Positions 51,041 to 61,012 of a stretch of 64,000 bases of DNA are shown in pieces. Each line of letters starts with the position of its first letter. Position 1 is the first letter of the stretch. The notes beneath the pieces were generated by a model that was not told the DNA's origin, searched no databases, and saw nothing but the letters and a program-made list of their open reading frames with translations. A program made the translations under genes and the position numbers. Source of the DNA: SAR202 cluster bacterium (GTDB lineage Bacteria; Chloroflexota; Dehalococcoidia; Lucifugimonadales; Lucifugimonadaceae); the NCBI GenBank assembly GCA_009392215.1, contig VFGZ01000026.1:186001-250000 (forward strand). The letters run 5' to 3'.

Positions 51041-53731
51041 GTGATTATGGTAGTCCCGAACGATTCTGACAGACCGATGTCCCGCGTCTCAACGGGTGGT
51101 GATCGCACGCCTGATGAAAATAACAAAAAAAAGGCTGCGACAGGAAAACGAGTTTCCCCTGGTAGAAGGCAGTTCTTAGAATTCAAAGCCAAATATCCCG
51201 ATCCACTATTACTCATCAGGATGGGAGATTTCTACGAAGCCTTTGACGATGACGCTCATACTCTTTCGAAGGTGCTCGGAATTGCATTGACATCTCGAGA
51301 ATCCGGATCTGGTGTAAAAACCCCGTTGGCTGGGATTCCGTATCATTCACTCGACAATCATCTAGGCAAGCTGGTTGCTGCAGGTCTGAAAATTGCAATA
51401 GCAGAACAAATCGGCGATCCCGCAAAATCCAAAGGTCTGGTCGAAAGGGCTGTAGTCAGGGTGGTTACGCCTGGTACGGTCATTGAACCGGCACTCCTGG
51501 ATCAATCAACCAATAATTTTTTGGCTGCAGCTGTCAGTGATGGAGTGCGTGCAGGGTTGGCTTATGTCGACATATCAACGAGCGAATTCGTTACTGGGGA
51601 ATTCAAGGCTTCGGATCTAAAAGATGAACTTCAACGGCTGAACCCTGCTGAATTAATTGCTGATTCAGTATCTATAGACCTGTTGTCCTCAGACAAACCC
51701 TCTTCTATCGTAGTGCGTTCTTTAGATGAAAGTCGGCTTGATTCAGAGCTTGCGAGTGCACATTTATTAGATCACTTTAAAGCGACGACACTTGAAGCAT
51801 TTGGCTGCTTAAATATGCCGCTGGCGATCGTTGCGGCCTCTGCTGTGCTTGATTTTGTGGGTGAAACACAGTTTGGAACGATTCCACAATTAACCTCACT
51901 TCGCACTGAGTCGATTAACTCGTATATGCGTTTAGACGCTAAAGCTTTACGTGATTTGGAGGTCTTTGATTCAGCTACGGGTAAATCGGTGGCCCCGACA
52001 CTTTACAGGACAGTGAATTACACGAAGACCGCCATGGGTGCCAGAACTCTTAAAGGATGGCTTACTCGTCCTTTGCTTGATGTTAATGAAATACGGAACC
52101 GACAGGGTGCTGTTGCCCTGTTTTCGGATAACTCCAGTGTTCGCCTGAAGGTGCAGGAGTTTTTGAGGAGCATTCCTGACCTTGAGCGTCTCGTAAACCG
52201 GGTCAGGACTAATAGTGCTAATCCCCGGGATCTGGCTTCTATTCGGGAGGGCTTGACTGTTATCCCCGGCCTGATAAACGTTTTACCCAAAGAACTCCCC
52301 CCAGGCGGTGTGGTGATTGGTCGATTGCATTCCTCCACTGCAGCGGTAGAACTACTCGAAGCAGCTATACCCGATGATCCTTCAATAACGGTGGGAGAAG
52401 GATCTGCCATTCGAGAGGGATTTGATAAAGATTTGGACGAAGCTAAATCGCTTTCAGGAAATGCCCGTGCCAGTATCGCTGCGCTTGAGGAAGAGCATAG
52501 GGATTCGACAGGCATCAAAAGCTTGAAAATCGGTTATAACCGTGTGTTTGGATACTATCTAGAGGTCACCAAAAACAATCTTGAGTTTGTACCAGAAACA
52601 TTCGAACGCCGTCAGACCCTTGTTAATGCTGAGCGTTTCGTAACACCTCAATTAAAGGACCTTGAATCAAAAATACTCACTGCACGTGATCGAATAAGTG
52701 AGTTGGAACGAGAAATTTTCAGGCGGGTATGCGCAGAGGTTGCGGTACAAAGCGATCGGATTATGGAGACGGCAAAAGCCATCGGGACACTCGATTCTCT
52801 TGTTTCTATGTCTCAGGCTGCGATTGACAACCATTGGATTCAGCCTGTAGTTGATGACGGGACCGATTTACAGATCGAAAATGGGCGCCATCCCGTTGTC
52901 GAAGCTTCGCTTGGTCCTGGACGTTTTGTTCCCAATGATCTCGATATTTCTAACGCTGATCGTCAGGTCGTGATTATCACGGGTCCTAATATGTCTGGTA
53001 AGTCAACCTATATTCGACAAGCTGCTGTATTAGTGCTTTTGGCTCAGATCGGAAGTTTTATCCCGGCCTCGACAGCGCGAGTCGGGGTGATCGATAGAAT
53101 TTTCACTCGGGCTGGATTAACTGATGACATTTCAGGTGGGCAGTCGACTTTCATGGTCGAGATGGTAGAAACTGCCTCGATCCTTAATCAGGCGACAGCT
53201 CGCTCCCTAGCTGTCCTAGATGAAATAGGCCGCGGCACATCTACTTATGATGGTCTCGCCATTGCTCGGTCAGTCGCTGAGCATATCCATAATTCACCCA
53301 AGTTGGGATGCAAAACCTTGTTTGCTACCCATTATCACGAAATGACCCAACTGGCAGATCAACTTCCCCGGGCTCATAATCTGCGTGTTTCAGTAGCAGA
53401 GGAATCAGGGGACGTGATTTTCCTGCACAAGATAGTCCCAGGTGGAGCCGACCAGTCGTACGGGGTGCACGTGGCACGTCTCGCCGGAATGCCGAGTGAT
53501 GTCGTTAGTAGGGCGTGGGATCTTTTAAAAGAACTCGAAAGTGAAGCTGAGTTTTCAGGATCCAATACCGGCTATCAACTTCATATGTTGGCAGGAGATC
53601 ATGAAGAGCGTAAATTGGACCAGTTAGCACTACAAGAGTTGAGAGATCTTGATTTACAAAACATGACCCCGTTGGATGCGATCAACGCATTGGCCAGACT
53701 GCAAGAACAACTGAATGTCCCAAACGATTGA
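51041..53731 (+). CDS. mutS: DNA mismatch repair protein MutS
   Basis: This 896-residue protein recognises mismatches and small loops. The N-terminal mismatch-binding domain includes LIRMGDFYEAF (the Phe-x-Glu contact region). The C-terminal ABC-type ATPase has Walker A GPNMSGKSTYIRQ, signature ISGGQSTFMVEM and Walker B LAVLDEIGRGTSTYDG, and the C-terminal tail is present. The start may be GTG at 51041 or ATG at 51047. It ends with a strong hairpin before the convergent hppA. Confidence 0.97.
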   Translation: MIMVVPNDSDRPMSRVSTGGDRTPDENNKKKAATGKRVSPGRRQFLEFKAKYPDPLLLIRMGDFYEAFDDDAHTLSKVLGIALTSRESGSGVKTPLAGIPYHSLDNHLGKLVAAGLKIAIAEQIGDPAKSKGLVERAVVRVVTPGTVIEPALLDQSTNNFLAAAVSDGVRAGLAYVDISTSEFVTGEFKASDLKDELQRLNPAELIADSVSIDLLSSDKPSSIVVRSLDESRLDSELASAHLLDHFKATTLEAFGCLNMPLAIVAASAVLDFVGETQFGTIPQLTSLRTESINSYMRLDAKALRDLEVFDSATGKSVAPTLYRTVNYTKTAMGARTLKGWLTRPLLDVNEIRNRQGAVALFSDNSSVRLKVQEFLRSIPDLERLVNRVRTNSANPRDLASIREGLTVIPGLINVLPKELPPGGVVIGRLHSSTAAVELLEAAIPDDPSITVGEGSAIREGFDKDLDEAKSLSGNARASIAALEEEHRDSTGIKSLKIGYNRVFGYYLEVTKNNLEFVPETFERRQTLVNAERFVTPQLKDLESKILTARDRISELEREIFRRVCAEVAVQSDRIMETAKAIGTLDSLVSMSQAAIDNHWIQPVVDDGTDLQIENGRHPVVEASLGPGRFVPNDLDISNADRQVVIITGPNMSGKSTYIRQAAVLVLLAQIGSFIPASTARVGVIDRIFTRAGLTDDISGGQSTFMVEMVETASILNQATARSLAVLDEIGRGTSTYDGLAIARSVAEHIHNSPKLGCKTLFATHYHEMTQLADQLPRAHNLRVSVAEESGDVIFLHKIVPGGADQSYGVHVARLAGMPSDVVSRAWDLLKELESEAEFSGSNTGYQLHMLAGDHEERKLDQLALQELRDLDLQNMTPLDAINALARLQEQLNVPND

Positions 53732-53871
53732 TTTTAGTCGATCAAGAAAAATATCTGCTGATGGTCTCATCTTGGTTTCGCGTTGTTATTCAGGCATGTT
53801 CAATAGATCAACCATTTTTGGGAATCATGGTTATCATCTACGAGTAATGGGATTCTAGGTGCTGATATCTA

Positions 53872-53915
53872 AGTGAAAGCTAGGGCTGTGAGTCAATTGA
53901 GCCCTAGCTTTCACT
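53872..53915. terminator. Hairpin terminator between mutS and hppA (convergent)
   Basis: AGTGAAAGCTAGGGCT (53872-53887) and its exact complement (53900-53915) form a 16-bp stem with a 12-nt loop. It lies 20 nt past the hppA stop and about 140 nt past the mutS stop. It is symmetric and may serve both directions. No separate T-run follows on either strand. Confidence 0.65.
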
Positions 53916-53935
53916 ATCACTCTACATGGCGGTAC

Positions 53936-56023
53936 TCAGATGAACAGTGGTCCAAAGATCAATGACACGATTGCCATTAACTTTAACAAGATGTTGATAG
54001 CTGGGCCGGAAGTGTCCTTGAAAGGGTCTCCGACTGTGTCACCCGTAACAGCCGCTGCATGGGTATCTGAACCTTTGCCACCGAAGTTTCCGAGTTCGAC
54101 GAATTTTTTAGCGTTATCCCATGCTCCACCCGCGTTAGCCATAAAAATTGCCAACAGGAAACCTGAAACAATTGAGCCGGCTAGCATGCCTCCGAGGGCT
54201 TCCGCTCCCATGATTGCTCCGATTGCAATCGGAGCCAACACAGCAACCAGACCTGGTATAACCATCGCTTTGAGCGACCCTTGTGTACTGATGGCCACTG
54301 CTCGTGCTGCATCGGGTTTCACTCCTGGTTTTCCTTCTTTAAGACCAGGTATTTCGCGAAATTGGCGTCGAACTTCTTCGATCATTTCACCGGCAGCGGT
54401 ACCGACTGCTTGCATGGTTAAACCTGAGAATAAGAAGGGAAGTAATCCACCGATTATAGTGCCCATAAGGACTTTGGGTTCCAGTAAGTCGAGTTTTGTC
54501 ACCCCTGTTACGAGCGAGTAGGCTACCAGCAGTGCGAGAGCGGTTAGTACCGCAGATCCGATAGCGAAGCCTTTCCCTGTAGCCGCTGTTGTGTTCCCTA
54601 ATGCATCCAGTGCGTCTGTTCTTTGTCGTACGTCAGGATCTAGGTGCGCTTGCTCCGCAATTCCACCTGCATTATCAGCGACCGGGCCGTATGCGTCCGT
54701 TGCAAGGGTGATGCCTAGAGTTGATAGCATGCCGACAGCTGCTAGGCCAATTCCGTACAATCCAGCGAGTTCGTTCGCTAGGAATATTCCTATTACAATG
54801 GCCAGCGCCGGGATCACGGTGCTGTACAGACCAACAGATATTCCTGCGATGATCGTCGACGGGTGACCCGTCTCAGATTGCTGTGCTATCCACTTCACGG
54901 GATTGAATTCCCAAGATCCTAGCTTGAGACCTTCGTAAGATGTAAACCATTCGGTTGATGTGCCGATGACCTGTCCAACGACAATGCCGACAACGACTAC
55001 CCAGAAGAGATCGAATCCTAGAGTCTCTTGCGAGTTAATGTAGAGACCTGTTCCAATTAAAGCCAAAGCCCCAGCTCCAAATATTCCATATCGCAGGGTC
55101 CATAGCAATTTGCCCATATCGGCGTTATCACCAGTTCGCACGAGGAACATTCCAAGGATTGATGAAATAATTCCGATTCCCGCGATCACCAGGGGTAATA
55201 CTGCCTTCGGATCCTCTAAGGAATACGATGCCCCTGAGGCCAGACCAAGGAACGCTAGCGAGATTGTTGCTATGATCGAGCCGACGTATGATTCGAATAG
55301 ATCGGCACCCATGCCAGCTACATCCCCTACATTATCCCCTACATTATCAGCGATTACGGCAGGGTTGCGAGGGTCATCTTCATCAAGCCCAGCCTCCACT
55401 TTGCCGACTAGATCAGCCCCGACGTCAGCGGCCTTCGTGTAAATTCCACCTCCTACTCGAGCGAAAAGTGCAATCGAAGACGCTCCAAAACCGAAACCAG
55501 CAATTACATTCGGGTTTTCAAAAATTATCCATAGGACGGATACGCCGATAATTCCAATACCTACCACAGTCAATCCCATTACAGCACCGGTACTAAATGC
55601 GACTTGTAACGCTTTGTTTAAACCTGATTGGGCAGCGGTGGCGGTTCGGGTGTTGCCTCTAACGGCGATGTTCATGCCTACGAAGCCTGCAAGTCCGGAA
55701 CCAATTGCTCCAATTACATATGCGATCGCAGTCCATGGGCCATTCGCTGTTACTGCACCTCCCTGAGCAAGAGAGTTGACCATGTCATTGTTTAAAACGT
55801 TGTAATCAATGAATGCGGCCAGAATCACAAAAATTGCCAAAACAAATAATGCAAGAATTGAATATTCCTTGCGCAGGAAAGCAGAAGAACCTTCCTGAAT
55901 AAGTGCACCTATATCTCTAACTTCATCGTCGCCTTGTGGCTGTTTTAGAACCCGCATGGCTAGTAGGGCTGCAGCAATAATGCCGATGCCTCCTGCTGCG
56001 ATTGCTAGCAAGATCGTATCCAT
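53936..56023 (-). CDS. hppA: Membrane-bound ion-translocating pyrophosphatase (K+-dependent type)
   Basis: This 695-residue integral membrane protein couples PPi hydrolysis to H+ or Na+ export. The conserved catalytic loops are visible: YTKAADVGADLVGKVEAG, DNVGDNVGDVAGMGADLFESYVGS and GDTVGDPFKDTSGPAINIL. The sequence GNTTAATGK has Ala at the position that is Lys in K+-independent enzymes, so it is of the K+-dependent group, which contains both Na+- and H+-pumping members. About 16 membrane segments. Single-gene unit, convergent with mutS. Confidence 0.96.
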   Translation of the reverse strand: MDTILLAIAAGGIGIIAAALLAMRVLKQPQGDDEVRDIGALIQEGSSAFLRKEYSILALFVLAIFVILAAFIDYNVLNNDMVNSLAQGGAVTANGPWTAIAYVIGAIGSGLAGFVGMNIAVRGNTRTATAAQSGLNKALQVAFSTGAVMGLTVVGIGIIGVSVLWIIFENPNVIAGFGFGASSIALFARVGGGIYTKAADVGADLVGKVEAGLDEDDPRNPAVIADNVGDNVGDVAGMGADLFESYVGSIIATISLAFLGLASGASYSLEDPKAVLPLVIAGIGIISSILGMFLVRTGDNADMGKLLWTLRYGIFGAGALALIGTGLYINSQETLGFDLFWVVVVGIVVGQVIGTSTEWFTSYEGLKLGSWEFNPVKWIAQQSETGHPSTIIAGISVGLYSTVIPALAIVIGIFLANELAGLYGIGLAAVGMLSTLGITLATDAYGPVADNAGGIAEQAHLDPDVRQRTDALDALGNTTAATGKGFAIGSAVLTALALLVAYSLVTGVTKLDLLEPKVLMGTIIGGLLPFLFSGLTMQAVGTAAGEMIEEVRRQFREIPGLKEGKPGVKPDAARAVAISTQGSLKAMVIPGLVAVLAPIAIGAIMGAEALGGMLAGSIVSGFLLAIFMANAGGAWDNAKKFVELGNFGGKGSDTHAAAVTGDTVGDPFKDTSGPAINILLKLMAIVSLIFGPLFI

Positions 56024-56169
56024 TTACATATCTCCGCGAAAAAGCCTTCCACTATCAGGCAGCGTTAAAGCCTTGTGAAGGTCCAGAATAAGAAATTGGG
56101 TAAAAACGCGTAAATCACATTTCGAAAACCAAACACGATTTACTCCCCCAACTTCTGTTTGACCAATGA

Positions 56170-56198
56170 ACGCTAGCATCGGGCTAAGATCCAGTCAA
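56170..56198 (-). promoter_or_regulatory. Candidate promoter upstream of hppA
   Basis: On the minus strand TTGACT (plus 56198-56193) is followed 17 nt later by TAGCGT (56175-56170), a poor -10. It points to hppA, with a leader of about 140 nt. The 56024-56304 gap shows no other clear element. Confidence 0.25.
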
Positions 56199-56304
56199 CG
56201 AAACGAGCTACGTATTATGGCAAATGCACCCTTCTCTCACGGATGGCAGGATATGTTTGCCCGTTCGAGAATCTATGGCAGGCTTTTTGAGAACGAAGTG
56301 TTGC

Positions 56305-56964
56305 TTAGGTCTTGGATTTGGATATTGCTGAATGGTTGAAAAGGTTGACTAAACTACGAGCAGCTGCTTCCACGTCTTCGGCTTTGGTGATCGCACTCGC
56401 AATGCAAATCGAATCCGCTCCAGCCCTCAAGACTGCATTAAGGTTGGACTCTTTGATCCCACCGATTGCTACGATATGAGCCGACGTAGTAGCTCGAATT
56501 TCTCTTAATGTTTCCAAGCCGGCCAGCCGGGTACCGATTTTGGTATTTGTGGGAAACATAGCACCAACTGCGAGGTAGTCTGCTCCGATTCTTTCGGATT
56601 CCTCGGCCTCTGTCACCAGGGCATTCGAAGTTCCTACTATCTGTCTGTCATCTAGAACAACTCTAGAGTCTTCTACGGAGATATCCTTCTGGCCTAGATG
56701 TAGCCCATCAGAGGCAACTATACGAGCTATATCAGCGTGGTCATTCATAATAAATAATCTTCCCGTGTCATTTGCGAGCTTCTGAATTTCCGTCGCTGTT
56801 TCGACAATATTTCTTTTAGGTGAAACCTTATCGCGTAGCTGTACTGTTGAGGCTCCACCACTAAAAGCGGCCTCTGCGACCTCTATTACATTTCGATTGT
56901 TGGTGTGTTCAGGGTCGACGATGACATAGATGCCTCGCATTCTCTCTACTATTTCGGATCTCAT
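56305..56964 (-). CDS. thiE: Thiamine-phosphate synthase
   Basis: This 219-residue TIM-barrel enzyme joins the pyrimidine and thiazole phosphates to make thiamine phosphate. GIYVIVDPEHT, GGASTVQLRDK, IMNDHADIARIVASDGLHLGQKD, GADYLAVGAMFPTNTKIG and VAIGGI fit the ThiE family. ThiL, the next enzyme in the pathway, is encoded at 62226-63257. No TPP riboswitch was seen upstream. It has a short gap to the divergent cyclase gene. Confidence 0.94.
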   Translation of the reverse strand: MRSEIVERMRGIYVIVDPEHTNNRNVIEVAEAAFSGGASTVQLRDKVSPKRNIVETATEIQKLANDTGRLFIMNDHADIARIVASDGLHLGQKDISVEDSRVVLDDRQIVGTSNALVTEAEESERIGADYLAVGAMFPTNTKIGTRLAGLETLREIRATTSAHIVAIGGIKESNLNAVLRAGADSICIASAITKAEDVEAAARSLVNLFNHSAISKSKT

Positions 56965-57125
56965 GCGGGAATTACCTCGTTATTGCATCCAGTGAACTGA
57001 GCATCAGTCTAATTTGAACGACCTTTGCTGGGCGTGGAAATTCTAGCATTATCGATTCAAAATTCTTATAAGCTTGCATGATCCTTACTGTGGTCTGCAC
57101 GCCTTAATACTGGAGATGTATAAAA

Positions 57126-58070
57126 ATGACTGTTTCGTGGCCATCTCAAAAAGAATTACTTGCTTGGATTGAAAGTGATATCAATAACTGGGGTCGTTGG
57201 GGTGCGGATGATCAAAAAGGAACTTTGAATCATCTGTCTGCGGAAAAAACTCTGCAGGCGTTCGCGCTTGTTTCGGAAGGTGCTGCCGTAAGCTGTGCCA
57301 GACCAGTGGAATTTAAGGCCTCTGTAGATGTGCCACGCCCTCCTCAGCATTTCATGGTTTCGGCTGGCGATACTTACAGGAAAAACGAATCTCATGAGCG
57401 ACAGGTCGCCATGGATTACTTTGGCATGATCTTTCATGGGCATACGGTAACTCACATCGATAGTCTGGCTCATTTTTTCTGGAACGGTCAAACTTATAAC
57501 GGACGACCGTCAAGTGTGGTGTCTACTGCTGAAGGGGCCACTGAGTTTGACGTGATGCCGGCCACCGGCGGTATCGTCACTAAGGGAGTTTTGGTGGACG
57601 CCCCACGATTACGAGGTGTCGAGTATATAGAGCGGGGAGACGGGGTCGGAATGGCTGATATTGAGGCTGCTGAGCGTGAACACGAAGTTCAGGTTGAGCA
57701 GGGTGATGTTTTATTACTCAGAACCGGGCAATTAGGTCGTCGAGACATTACTGGTCCGGTGGATATCGCAGTAGGAGGTTCATCCGGACCTTCACCCGAG
57801 ATATTACCCTTATTACAGGACCGTCAGGTTGCAGTAATTGGTTCCGACACAGGAAACGATATAGCACCTAATCCTTACGATCTATTTACCAATCCGGTCC
57901 ATCAAGTTGGAATAGTCGGTATGGGACTTTGGATTCTTGACAATGCCTGGCTGGATGATCTGGCGAATGCCTGCCTTGAGCGAGGTAAGTGGGAGTTTAT
58001 GATTTCAATTCTGCCTCTGAAAATGCCGAGCGTGACCGGATCTCCAGTGAACCCTCTTGTGATTTTTTAG
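57126..58070 (+). CDS. Cyclase-family metal-dependent hydrolase (kynurenine formamidase-like)
   Basis: This 314-residue protein has the cyclase/kynurenine formamidase signature HTVTHIDSLAHFFWNG (HxxTHxDxxxH), whose His and Asp residues bind a divalent metal. The N-terminus WGRWGADDQKGTLNHL and the GDVLLLRTG strand are typical of the larger cyclase subgroup often found in catabolic regions of marine bacteria. The usual HGTHxD Gly is replaced by Val here (HTVTHID). Its substrate is unknown; a ring-opening or amide hydrolysis is likely. Single-gene unit. Confidence 0.86.
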   Translation: MTVSWPSQKELLAWIESDINNWGRWGADDQKGTLNHLSAEKTLQAFALVSEGAAVSCARPVEFKASVDVPRPPQHFMVSAGDTYRKNESHERQVAMDYFGMIFHGHTVTHIDSLAHFFWNGQTYNGRPSSVVSTAEGATEFDVMPATGGIVTKGVLVDAPRLRGVEYIERGDGVGMADIEAAEREHEVQVEQGDVLLLRTGQLGRRDITGPVDIAVGGSSGPSPEILPLLQDRQVAVIGSDTGNDIAPNPYDLFTNPVHQVGIVGMGLWILDNAWLDDLANACLERGKWEFMISILPLKMPSVTGSPVNPLVIF

Positions 58071-58113
58071 TTGAATCTTTTTTGATCCAATTGGATGTCG
58101 TGAGCAGTTGGTA

Positions 58114-58749
58114 TTAGAGCAGTTCCCTTATTGGTTTGAAGCTTTTCCTGTGTATGGGAGATGCGCCCAGTTCCTTCAGAGCCAGCATATGAATTTCTGT
58201 GCCGTAGCCTTTGTGGGATGCAAATCCATAACCTGGGTACTCCTGCTCAAACACGGCAGTCATTAGCTTATCCCGGGTCACTTTTGCGATTATCGAAGCC
58301 GCGGCCACGCTCTGGCTGCGAGAATCTGCTTTCACAATTGATGTCTGAGATATCGGAACGGCAGGTAACTGTAGGGCGTCTATTATCAGGTGCTCCGGTT
58401 GGGGTTCAAGGTCCGCGATTGCGCGTAGCATAGCTTGTTTCGTGCTGGCGACAATTCCGATCGAGTCGATCTCAGCAGCTGAACAAGCGCCGATTCCGTA
58501 GCTGACACACCATTTTATGAGCCAAGAGAACGCCTTATCACGCATAGCTGGAGAAAGAACTTTGCTGTCATTTACCAGCGATTCATGCTCAATGGGTACA
58601 GGTCCAGGCAGTATTGCAGCAGCTGCGACTACAGGTCCAGCTAGAGTGCCACGACCGACCTCGTCAACGCCAGCTACCAGCATCTCTGAACCGCCAGAGA
58701 TTTTGAGTTCTATAGAGAAATCCGGAAGAATTTTAAGCGCGTTGGGCAA
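58114..58749 (-). CDS. rnhB: Ribonuclease HII
   Basis: This protein of about 211 residues cleaves RNA in RNA-DNA hybrids, removing misincorporated ribonucleotides. VAGVDEVGRGTLAGPVVAAA carries the first catalytic Asp-Glu pair, LIIDAL the third acid, ADSRSQSVAAASIIAKVTRD the next motif, and GYGFASHKGYGT is conserved. The start is uncertain. The TTG at 58749 precedes the conserved LPDFSIEL stretch and gives the usual length; a GTG at 58893 would add 48 residues and overlap mnmA by 44 nt. Confidence 0.92.
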   Translation of the reverse strand: MPNALKILPDFSIELKISGGSEMLVAGVDEVGRGTLAGPVVAAAAILPGPVPIEHESLVNDSKVLSPAMRDKAFSWLIKWCVSYGIGACSAAEIDSIGIVASTKQAMLRAIADLEPQPEHLIIDALQLPAVPISQTSIVKADSRSQSVAAASIIAKVTRDKLMTAVFEQEYPGYGFASHKGYGTEIHMLALKELGASPIHRKSFKPIRELL

Positions 58750-58849
58750 ATTATTTTGATTGAGTGTATTTGCTATGCATTGTCCGATGAACCAGATCGT
58801 TGTGCTGTAGCTCGGGTAGATAAGGAAGGATACCGCGGGCTTGGGAAAA

Positions 58850-59995
58850 TCAGACCGATAGAGCCGACGGTATCGAGGCTTTTTCGCTACCACCTTCTGG
58901 AAGAGAAGTCTCTATTAGGCCACCCCCCAGTACGATGTTGTCATCATAGAAGACTACAGCCTGTCCAGGTGTGATCGCACGCACTGGTTTGCTGAATTCA
59001 ATTTCAGCGCCGTTTGGTACGACACGTACAGTCGCGGGGGTGTTGTGTCCGTTATAACGTATTCTGGCCTGTATCGGGATCGGGCCATCTGATGGGGGTT
59101 GGTTGACCCAGTTAACTTTAGAAGCATACAGACGTGTTTTCATAAGCCCTTCGGCAGGGCCTACTGTGATACGTCCGGATAATGCGTCAATGTCTGTTAC
59201 ATATAGAGGGCGAGATGTGTTGTTTACAGCGGGAATGCGCTTTCTCTGTCCGATTGTGAAATCGTGTATTCCATCATGGATACCAAGTACTGTTCCGGTT
59301 GCATCCACGATTTCCCCGGGTGATTTCCTTTTTAAGCGCGGTTCTATGAACTGACTGTAATCACCATCCGGAATAAAACATATATCTTGAGAATCCGGTT
59401 TATCCGCGATTGAGAGACCAATTTCACTGGCCACATTCCTGATTTCCTGTTTGGAATAATCTCCAATCGGCAATAACAATTTCGCTAGCTGTCTCTGGGA
59501 AAGTGTGAAAAGGACGTACGATTGATCTTTTAGAGGATCGCTTCCTGCGAGTAGTTGATATCGGTCTCCATTTTGTTGTATACGAGCATAGTGACCCGTG
59601 GCAACCATGTCAGCATCCATAAGTTCAGCCCTCTGCATCAGGAACTGGAACTTAAGTCGATCGTTGCATGCCAGGCACGGATGGGGTGTTCGGCCTCGTT
59701 CATATTCACCGACAAAGTAGTCGATAACATGTTTTTGAAATTCTTCTTCGAAATTTAACAGGTAGTGCTTAGCGCCAATTTTCCGACATACTGAACGCGC
59801 ATCTTCAACATCTTCAATTGAACAACAGGATTTGTTGAGGCGCGCAACTGCTTCATTCGGGGCGCTGAAGAGCCGCATAGTTACACCAACGACTTCATAT
59901 CCCTGCTGCGCCAGCAGGGCTGCTGAGACTGCGGAATCAACTCCGCCGCTCATCGCCACAACCACTCGTTTCTTGTTATTGCGAATGCTTTCCAT
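58850..59995 (-). CDS. mnmA: tRNA-specific 2-thiouridylase
   Basis: This 381-residue enzyme thiolates U34 of tRNA-Lys, Glu and Gln. The PP-loop is VVVAMSGGVDSAVSAALLA near residue 12; the catalytic Cys pair sits in HPCLACNDRLKF and in SQDICFIPDGDY. It accepts sulfur ultimately from a cysteine desulfurase such as the one at 48723-49910. Length fits the family (360-380). It lies upstream of rnhB on the same strand and divergent from rsfS. Confidence 0.96.
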   Translation of the reverse strand: MESIRNNKKRVVVAMSGGVDSAVSAALLAQQGYEVVGVTMRLFSAPNEAVARLNKSCCSIEDVEDARSVCRKIGAKHYLLNFEEEFQKHVIDYFVGEYERGRTPHPCLACNDRLKFQFLMQRAELMDADMVATGHYARIQQNGDRYQLLAGSDPLKDQSYVLFTLSQRQLAKLLLPIGDYSKQEIRNVASEIGLSIADKPDSQDICFIPDGDYSQFIEPRLKRKSPGEIVDATGTVLGIHDGIHDFTIGQRKRIPAVNNTSRPLYVTDIDALSGRITVGPAEGLMKTRLYASKVNWVNQPPSDGPIPIQARIRYNGHNTPATVRVVPNGAEIEFSKPVRAITPGQAVVFYDDNIVLGGGLIETSLPEGGSEKASIPSALSV

Positions 59996-60070
59996 AACTC
60001 CAGAGTAACAAAATGATGCTAACTATCCAGTGGTGGTAAGATCGAATTTCGGGTACCTCTTTATAATTCA

Positions 60071-60451
60071 ATGTTCATGACTGACAATCCCCAAACAAAA
60101 TCGATTCCGTCAAACGAAGACATAGCCAGAGCAGCGCTCGATGAGGCATCGGAAAAGCTCGGTTCTGATATTGTCCTGTTGGATACCCGAGGTGTAAGCA
60201 GTTTCACTGACTTTTTTGTAATCATCAGCGGAGAGACAGACCGTCATATCGAGTCCATGGCAGACGATATTGGTCGTCGATCACGGGACATGGGAGTTTC
60301 GGTAAGTCACAGCGAGGGATCTGGTAAAGGCGGATGGCTGTTGATCGATTTCACGGGAGTCGTTGTTCACCTGTTTACAAGGGATCAAAGGCAACGTTAC
60401 GCACTTGAAAAACTCTGGTCTCGTGCATCAGAGGTGGTTCGCATCCAGTGA
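60071..60451 (+). CDS. rsfS: Ribosomal silencing factor RsfS
   Basis: This 126-residue protein binds uL14 and blocks subunit joining in slow growth. ASEKLGSDIVLLDTRGVSSFTDFFVI and GWLLIDFTGVVVHLF, with a final YALEKLWS, match the RsfS/Iojap family. ATG at 60071 or 60077. In many bacteria it follows nadD; here it is a single gene between mnmA (divergent) and ndk (convergent). Confidence 0.95.
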   Translation: MFMTDNPQTKSIPSNEDIARAALDEASEKLGSDIVLLDTRGVSSFTDFFVIISGETDRHIESMADDIGRRSRDMGVSVSHSEGSGKGGWLLIDFTGVVVHLFTRDQRQRYALEKLWSRASEVVRIQ

Positions 60452-60474
60452 TTCGTCAGAGATTGCGATTTTTT

Positions 60475-60930
60475 TTATTCGACGATCCACTGTTGGGTCG
60501 AACGGCTGTAATCAGTTAATTCAGAGTCATCAAAAAACAACGAAACTTCTCTCGCCGCATCTTCCAAATTGGCTGAACCATGTATCAGGTTACGTCCCAT
60601 GTCGACACCGAAATCTCCGCGTATCGTGCCGGGTGATGAATCGGCAGGATTAGTTGCTCCCATGGTTTTGCGAGTAGTTGAAACTGCGCTTGGCCCTTCC
60701 AGTACCAGTGCTATCACTGGGGAGGATGTTATGAAACTGACAAGCCCTGGGTAAAACGGTTTATCGCGATGTTCGCCGTAATGTTGACTGGCAAGTTCTT
60801 CGGATACCTGCATCAACTTCAGGCCTATTATTTGTAAGCCGGTTCTCTCAAGTCTGGTGATGATTTCACCGGCTAGGCCGCGTTGGACGCCGTCAGGTTT
60901 TACCAGTACCAGTGTTCGCTCCGTTGTCAT
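60475..60930 (-). CDS. ndk: Nucleoside diphosphate kinase
   Basis: This 151-residue enzyme balances nucleoside triphosphate pools by a phosphohistidine intermediate. [15 protein letters not shown] opens the protein, and the catalytic His is in NLIHGSAN. The Lys/Arg triphosphate contacts ([21 protein letters not shown]) are present. Length fits (140-150). It lies between tsaB (upstream on the same strand, about 80 nt) and the convergent rsfS. Confidence 0.97.
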   Translation of the reverse strand: MTTERTLVLVKPDGVQRGLAGEIITRLERTGLQIIGLKLMQVSEELASQHYGEHRDKPFYPGLVSFITSSPVIALVLEGPSAVSTTRKTMGATNPADSSPGTIRGDFGVDMGRNLIHGSANLEDAAREVSLFFDDSELTDYSRSTQQWIVE

Positions 60931-61012
60931 CTTTTCTCCTAATAAACGTCTTTAGAAATTGTCTTTTAACATTGTGCAGCTTGAACTGATCATTATGCAG
61001 AGCCTTCAGGCC

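Noticed and set aside
52018..52518. 166-residue open frame antisense to mutS
   Set aside because: Shadow of mutS; no start signal and no motif.
53940..54521. 193-residue open frame antisense to hppA
   Set aside because: It lies wholly opposite the conserved hppA coding region, has no ribosome site and its composition is that of a reversed membrane-protein gene.
56217..56339. 40-residue plus-strand open frame upstream of and overlapping thiE
   Set aside because: It overlaps the thiE 3' end in antisense, has no ribosome site and no known homology; more likely random.
56965..57125. TPP riboswitch upstream of thiE
   Set aside because: No CTGAGA-like core or THI-box structure could be found; also none upstream of thiL.
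58750..58893. GTG start for rnhB at 58893, overlapping mnmA
   Set aside because: It would add 48 residues unlike RNase HII and overlap mnmA by 44 nt; TTG 58749 gives the normal length.
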